DNA of 10,654 nucleotides. Origin: Candidatus Rokuibacteriota bacterium (GTDB lineage Bacteria > Methylomirabilota > Methylomirabilia > Rokubacteriales > JACPHL01). The translations under genes were made by a program, and so were the position numbers. Every line of letters begins with the position of its first letter. Position 1 is the stretch's first letter. The notes under the pieces were generated by a model that did no database searches, was not told the origin of the DNA, and saw only the letters and a list, made by a program, of their open reading frames with translations. Location of the stretch: NCBI GenBank assembly GCA_016188625.1, contig JACPHL010000129.1:1-10654 (forward strand), written 5' to 3'. Below are positions 7,108 to 10,654 of the stretch, piece by piece.

Positions 7108-7698
7108 ATGGGCCTCCCGGATCCCTGGCGACTCTACGACGAGGCCTACCGACGCCTCCACCGCCTCGAGGACGTGCCGGTGGAGGGCGGCGTCTTCTTC
7201 CGGCTGGGCCGCGGGCGCCACCGCGGCCGTCCGGTCGTCCTCTCGGACGGCGTCGTGGTCAGGCCCGGTGATCCCCTGGGGATCCTTCACCTCCACAACG
7301 AGGCCCTGGCCGTCCTCCACGAGGGCCGCCCCTCGTCATGGGTCGTCGGCTCGGCCCTCTACCAGGGGTTCAAGGCGACGCTCCGGGAGCTGGCCCGCCG
7401 GGCCGCGACCGACCCCGACGTCGCCCGCCTGGTGGCGTTCTATGCCGAGACCATCTTCTGGAACGGGCTGGCCCACGCGGGCTTCGACGTGCGCCCGTTC
7501 CGGAGCCGGCTCCGGGCAACCCTCGTGGGGGTCTATCAGCGAGCCCTCCTGGGCCACGTCCACCCGGAGGGCCCGGCGCGCGCGGCCCGCGGCATGGGGC
7601 GTGGGCGCTACCGCGAGCCCCGCGGGATCTGGATCTCCCGAGCGACCCTGCTGGCGCGCTACGGGGCCAGGAGCGACCCGAGCGAGCCCGCGGTGTAG
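7108..7698 (+). CDS. YkoP-like protein
   Basis: 196-residue soluble protein. The block VFFRLGRGRHRGRPVVLSDG (29-48) followed by GDPLGILHLHNEALAVLH (54-71) resembles the YkoP-like domain known from Bacillus YkoP and from proteins found near polysaccharide deacetylases and MGDG-synthase-like glycosyltransferases; both partners are next door here. No biochemical role is established that I know of. No signal peptide or membrane segment is evident; the C-terminus (about 155-180) is Arg/Gly-rich. The ATG at 7108 is the first start after an in-frame TGA at 7093-7095; no clear ribosome site or plus-strand promoter is seen. The last 40 bases overlap the 3' end of the convergent deacetylase gene. The family call rests on remembered motifs and should be searched. 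Confidence 0.65.
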   Translation: MGLPDPWRLYDEAYRRLHRLEDVPVEGGVFFRLGRGRHRGRPVVLSDGVVVRPGDPLGILHLHNEALAVLHEGRPSSWVVGSALYQGFKATLRELARRAATDPDVARLVAFYAETIFWNGLAHAGFDVRPFRSRLRATLVGVYQRALLGHVHPEGPARAARGMGRGRYREPRGIWISRATLLARYGARSDPSEPAV

Positions 7699-8348
7699 CC
7701 CCGGGCCTCGAGCGCGGCGAGGAGGCCCGGGAGCGCGGCGAGGAGCCGGGCCGGCGCCCCGCGGACCCCCTCGGCGTCGTGGAGGTCGAGGATCGCCCCG
7801 TCGTGCAGGCGGGCCAGGACGCGGCGGACCTGCTCGTCCGGGGCGCGCGGCCGGAGCCCCTCGGGCTGGATCGACCAGAGGACCAGGCGCTGGCCGAGGC
7901 GGCGAGCGGTGCGGAGGGCGACGAGGTTGACGAGGCCCCAGGGCGGCCGGAAGTAGCGCGGCGGCTCGCCGGCGAGGGCGGCCAAGATCTCGGTCCCGCG
8001 CTCGATCTCCTACACGGTCTCCCGTGGGGTCAGGAACCAGGCGTTCCGGTGGCGCCAGGTGTGGTTCCCCACTTCGTGCCCGGCCGCGACGAGCTCCCGC
8101 ACGAGCCCCGGATGACGGGCGGCCCGCTCGCCGATGAGGAAGAAGGTCGCGTGGAGCCCCCTGGCCCCGAGGAGCTCGAGGAGTCGCGGGGTCGCGGCCG
8201 GGTCGGGGCCATCGTCGAAGGTCAGGGCCACCCGCCGACGCCCGGCCGGGCCGCGGCGGAGGGGTTCGGCGGCGAGGAGCTGGGCGCCCAACCCGTAGCC
8301 GGCCCAGGCGGCCGTCCCCGCCGCGAGCGCCCAGGGCAGGAGTCCCAC
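7659..8348 (-). pseudogene. Polysaccharide deacetylase (CE4/NodB-like) with in-frame TAG
   Basis: NodB-type deacetylase, which removes acetyl groups from N- or O-acetylated sugars in the envelope. The frame runs 229 codons in one register but is broken by TAG at codon 113 (8012-8010). Before it: an N-terminal hydrophobic segment (about 3-27, anchor or signal), motif 1 ALTFDDGPDP (41-50) and the metal-binding motif 2 HEVGNHTWRH (91-100). After it: motif 3 RYFRPPWG (131-138), LVLWSI, and motif 5 AILDLHDAEG. All catalytic parts exist but on both sides of the stop, so neither fragment should work. A CAG-to-TAG change (Gln) would explain it by one base. The GTG at 8348 lies 6 bases after the glycosyltransferase stop, which suggests one transcript. 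A base-call error or recent nonsense mutation is likelier than a recoded stop. Confidence 0.85.
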
Positions 8349-8354
8349 GCCGGC

Positions 8355-9485
8355 TCAGCCGCCCCGCGAGAGGACGAGGAGCTCGCGGGCCACCGTCCTC
8401 GCCGCGTCCGGGCGGCGGAGGCGCTGAATGTTCTCCGCGAGCTTCAGCCTGAGGGCGGGGTCGATGAGGCAGTGGACGACCTGCTCGGTCAGCTCCTGCC
8501 GGCTCCGGGCCACCAGCGCGACCCCGGCCGCCTCCAGGAAGGCCTCGTTGGCGCGCTCCTGCCCGGGGAGGGAGCGGAAGAGGACGGCGGGCAGCTCGAG
8601 GGCGAGGGCCTCGGCCATCGTCACCGCCCCCGCCTTCGAGACCAGGAGATCGGCGCCCCCCATCAGCCGGTGGATCCCCTCCACGTACCCGTAGACCCGA
8701 ACGCGCGGATCGCCCCTGATCAACCGCTCCAGCCGACGGGCAAGGCCCCGGTCCTGACCGCAGACCACCAGCGCCTGGACGGCGAGCGGGAGCGCGGTGA
8801 GGACCCTGACGACCTCGCCCAACCCGCCCAGGGTCCCGTGGAGCCCGGCCATGACGAGGACCACGGGGAGCTCGGCGAGGAGCCCGAGCTCGGCGCGGAG
8901 GGCGCTCCGGTCCACCGGCGAGGCGAAGGCGGGCTGGAGGGGGATCCCGCTCACCCGAATGCGGTCGGACGGGATCCCCCGCTCCAGGAGCCTGGCCTGG
9001 ACCTCCTCGGCCGGGACGAAGTAGCGCTCCACGTGCGGGTAGACCCACTGGGTGTGGGCGACGAAGTCGGTGAAGACCGTCGCGTGCGGGCAGGCGATCC
9101 GCCCCCGTCCGCAGAGGCGGGAAAGGGCCCCGGCGGGGGTGGGGTGAGTGGAGATCACCAGATCCGCCGGATGGCGGGCCAGGTGGCGGGCCAGCTTCGC
9201 CGCCCCGAGCCGGTTCATCCCGAACAGGAGGGGTGATTCAACGGGGAGCCGATCGGCGAGCCGGTAGGCGAACCCCCAGAGCGCCGGCGCCGCCTTCAGG
9301 ATGGCGAGGTAGAGGGTCTGGGTGACGAGGGCGAAGCGGAGATCGACGAAGCGGGCGAAGTGATCGATGACCTCGACCTCGGCCCCTTCGGCCGAGAGGG
9401 CCTGACGAAGGGCAGCGGCGACCCGGTTGTGTCCCGAGCCGTAGCTAGCGGTCAGGATCAGGATGCGGGGCGCCCTGCCGGTCAT
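8355..9485 (-). CDS. MGDG-synthase/MurG-like glycosyltransferase (GT28)
   Basis: 376-residue GT-B fold enzyme expected to transfer a sugar from a nucleotide donor to diacylglycerol or another membrane lipid at the cytoplasmic face. The N-terminal acceptor domain begins ILILTASYGSGHNRVAAALR (8-27), the signature of monogalactosyldiacylglycerol-synthase-type proteins, with ISTHPTPAGAL (111-121) and TVFTDFVAH (136-144). The C-terminal donor domain has VLVMAGLHGTLGG (209-221), YGYVEGIHRLMGGADLLVSK (265-284) and AGAVTMAEALAL (285-296), with SLPGQERANEAFL (305-317), as in MurG and UgtP. The ATG at 9485 has AGGGG 7 bases upstream. It is followed after 6 bases by the deacetylase gene. MurG itself is less likely because the N-terminal motif is of the MGDG type. 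Sugar and acceptor are unknown. Confidence 0.85.
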   Translation of the reverse strand: MTGRAPRILILTASYGSGHNRVAAALRQALSAEGAEVEVIDHFARFVDLRFALVTQTLYLAILKAAPALWGFAYRLADRLPVESPLLFGMNRLGAAKLARHLARHPADLVISTHPTPAGALSRLCGRGRIACPHATVFTDFVAHTQWVYPHVERYFVPAEEVQARLLERGIPSDRIRVSGIPLQPAFASPVDRSALRAELGLLAELPVVLVMAGLHGTLGGLGEVVRVLTALPLAVQALVVCGQDRGLARRLERLIRGDPRVRVYGYVEGIHRLMGGADLLVSKAGAVTMAEALALELPAVLFRSLPGQERANEAFLEAAGVALVARSRQELTEQVVHCLIDPALRLKLAENIQRLRRPDAARTVARELLVLSRGG

Positions 9486-9544
9486 CGTACGACCCCTGAC
9501 CTCCCGGGCAGAACGTCAACGACGCGGCGCTCCCTGCCGCGCGT

Positions 9545-9573
9545 ATTCTACGCCCAACGCCGCCGAAAGACAA
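9545..9573 (-). promoter_or_regulatory. Promoter of the glycosyltransferase-deacetylase pair
   Basis: The minus strand has TTGTCT (9573-9568, four of six to the -35 consensus), a 17-base spacer and TAGAAT (9550-9545, five of six to the -10 consensus). The start is expected near 9538, inside a 6-base inverted repeat CGCGGC/GCCGCG (9523-9528 with 9536-9541). That repeat could be an operator or a leader hairpin. This would let the pair be expressed apart from the prenyltransferase gene upstream. Confidence 0.55.
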
Positions 9574-9590
9574 AGGGCAATCGAAGCGGC

Positions 9591-10373
9591 TCAGCCCCCG
9601 AAGCGGCGGTCCCGCTGCTGGAAGCTCCGGATGGCGCGCAGGAAGTCGATCTTGCGGAAGGCGGGCCAGTAGACGTCGCAGAAGTAGAACTCGCTATAGG
9701 CGCTCTGCCAGAGGAGGAAGCCCGAGAGGCGCACCTCTCCGGAGGTGCGGATGATGAGGTCGGGGTCCGGCAGGTCCGAGGCGTAGAGGTAGCGGCCGAT
9801 CTCCTCCTGGCTCACCTCCTCGGCGGCCTCGGCGAGGGTGGCGCCCTGCTTGGCCCGATCCTGGAGCAGGCGGCGGACGGCGTCGGCGATCTCCTGGCGC
9901 CCGCCGTAGGCCAGGGCGATGCTGAGGACGGCCCCGGCGTAGGGGGCGGTGGCGACCTCGGCGGCGCGGATGGCCTCGAGGGTGGAGTCGGGGAGGAGCT
10001 CGAGCTTCCCCACCGCGCGGACCCGGATGCGGCGGCGGTGGATCCGGGGGTCGGCCGCGATCGCCCGGAGCTTGGCCTCCACCACCGAGAGCAGCCCGTT
10101 GACCTCTTCGGGAGGACGGGAGAGGTTGTCGGTGGAGACGACCCACAGGGTGACCATGGGGATCCCGAGGTCCACGCACCAGGTCAGGACCTCGTCGAGC
10201 TTGTCCGCCCCGAGCCGGTAGGCCTCGAGGGGATCCCGGAGCCCCCGCTCACGGGCGTAGCGGCGGTTGCCGTCAAGGATGATCCCCACGTGCCGCGGGA
10301 CCGGGCGCCGCCGGACCTCGGCCAGGAGCCGCCGCTCGTAGAGGTAGTAGAGGAGCCGCGCGAGCCGGGTCAT
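9591..10373 (-). CDS. uppS: cis-Prenyltransferase (UppS family)
   Basis: 260-residue enzyme of the undecaprenyl diphosphate synthase family, which adds isopentenyl units in cis to an allylic diphosphate to make the lipid carrier for envelope sugars. Seen: HVGIILDGNRRYARERG (28-44) with the catalytic Asp at D34; VTLWVVSTDNLSRP (74-87); IALAYGGRQEIADAV (152-166); DLPDPDLIIRTSGEVRLSG (200-218) and WQSAYSEFYF (222-231); and the basic C-terminus SFQQRDRRFGG. NRRYA instead of the usual NGRWA, together with the ending, recalls the mycobacterial Rv1086-type branch, which makes a short-chain product. Chain length is therefore open. The ATG at 10373 overlaps the TGA of the upstream gene as ATGA. The longer in-frame reading to 10562 is low-complexity and lies inside that gene. 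Confidence 0.9.
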   Translation of the reverse strand: MTRLARLLYYLYERRLLAEVRRRPVPRHVGIILDGNRRYARERGLRDPLEAYRLGADKLDEVLTWCVDLGIPMVTLWVVSTDNLSRPPEEVNGLLSVVEAKLRAIAADPRIHRRRIRVRAVGKLELLPDSTLEAIRAAEVATAPYAGAVLSIALAYGGRQEIADAVRRLLQDRAKQGATLAEAAEEVSQEEIGRYLYASDLPDPDLIIRTSGEVRLSGFLLWQSAYSEFYFCDVYWPAFRKIDFLRAIRSFQQRDRRFGG

Positions 10374-10654
10374 GCCGCGCCGCGCTTGGCCACCATCAGG
10401 GTGATCTTCCCCTCCTGCACGACCTCCCCGCGCTGGTTGAGGATCGCCCGCTCCTCGACGACGACCCCGCCCGCCTTGAGCTCCCGCTTGGGGGCGATCC
10501 GCATCCGGCTGCGGATCGTGTCGCCGATCCTGACGGGCGCCCGGAATCGCCACTCGAGGCACATGAACGCCAGCACCGAGAGCTGGCCCTGGGGCACGCG
10601 GAGGCCCAGCCCGGAGGAGAGGGCGAGGACCAGGAGCTCCGGCACCGCGGCCGG
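10370..10654 (-). CDS. MaoC-like hot-dog dehydratase (partial, N-terminus beyond right edge)
   Basis: The last 95 codons of a protein that enters from the right edge. The pattern LEWRFRAPVRIGDTIRSRMR, then VVVEERAILNQRGEVVQEGK and TLMVAKR, is typical of the C-terminal half of MaoC-like enoyl-CoA hydratases. These act on CoA-thioesters, for example the (R)-3-hydroxyacyl type. The catalytic Asp/His motif would lie upstream of the window, so activity cannot be judged. The stop overlaps the uppS ATG as ATGA, so the two genes are likely co-translated; the operon promoter is outside. A GTG at 10645 could be read as a start, but the fold would be truncated. Confidence 0.8.
   Translation of the reverse strand, partial: PAAVPELLVLALSSGLGLRVPQGQLSVLAFMCLEWRFRAPVRIGDTIRSRMRIAPKRELKAGGVVVEERAILNQRGEVVQEGKITLMVAKRGAA

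Noticed and set aside
8010-8012. TAG as a pyrrolysine or recoded codon
   Set aside because: No Pyl machinery is visible, this family is not known to use it, and the other intact genes with visible stops here use TGA, TAG or TAA as normal stops (for example TAG for E2 and for the YkoP-like gene).
7338-9236. Plus-strand open frame of 632 codons opposite the deacetylase and glycosyltransferase
   Set aside because: Low-complexity product. The minus strand carries clear NodB and GT28 motifs with a start, a ribosome site and a promoter.

Overview
The window is very G+C-rich bacterial DNA, about three quarters G+C by eye, with strong G/C preference at third codon positions. It has tightly packed operons with ATGA overlaps. 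This fits soil or groundwater lineages such as Rokubacteria/Methylomirabilota, or other high-GC bacteria. That placement rests on composition and style only and is tentative. No rRNA, tRNA, CRISPR array, transposase or phage gene was seen.

Layout. (1) 1-1528, minus strand: a SAM-dependent methyltransferase followed by the epoxyqueuosine reductase gene queG, joined by an ATGA overlap; queG runs off the left edge. (2) 1529-1694: a divergent control region with an extended -10 facing each way and two perfect hairpins in the rightward leader. (3) 1695-6474, plus strand: a pyruvate-dehydrogenase-type operon with E1 alpha, E1 beta, E2 and E3. E1 alpha, E1 beta and E2 look intact. E3 has lost a conserved stretch of about 27 codons and changes frame at about 6150. 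(4) 6475-6740: no gene. A hairpin follows the E3 stop, then come two diverged tandem copies of a two-hairpin element of about 90 bp. The copies carry compensatory base changes. (5) 6741-7004, minus strand: a small secreted protein of unknown function behind a promoter with a consensus -35. (6) 7108-7698, plus strand: a YkoP-like protein whose 3' end overlaps the next gene tail to tail. (7) 7659-10654, minus strand, in transcription order: the C-terminal part of a MaoC-like hot-dog dehydratase (enters from the right edge), a cis-prenyltransferase (UppS family), an MGDG-synthase/MurG-type glycosyltransferase with its own promoter, and a polysaccharide deacetylase interrupted by an in-frame TAG.

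How the genes fit together. The E1-E2-E3 operon would convert a 2-oxo acid, most likely pyruvate, to acyl-CoA. The right-hand block looks like envelope work: a cis-polyprenyl carrier, a diacylglycerol-type glycosyltransferase, a carbohydrate deacetylase and the YkoP-like protein.

Points for a second look: the E3 deletion and frameshift; the amber codon in the deacetylase; the covarying tandem hairpin repeat; and a sharp composition step inside queG near position 410. The first, second and fourth could be real events or assembly artefacts, and read mapping would decide. I did not find a clearly new multi-gene system. The repeat element is the best candidate for something undescribed.
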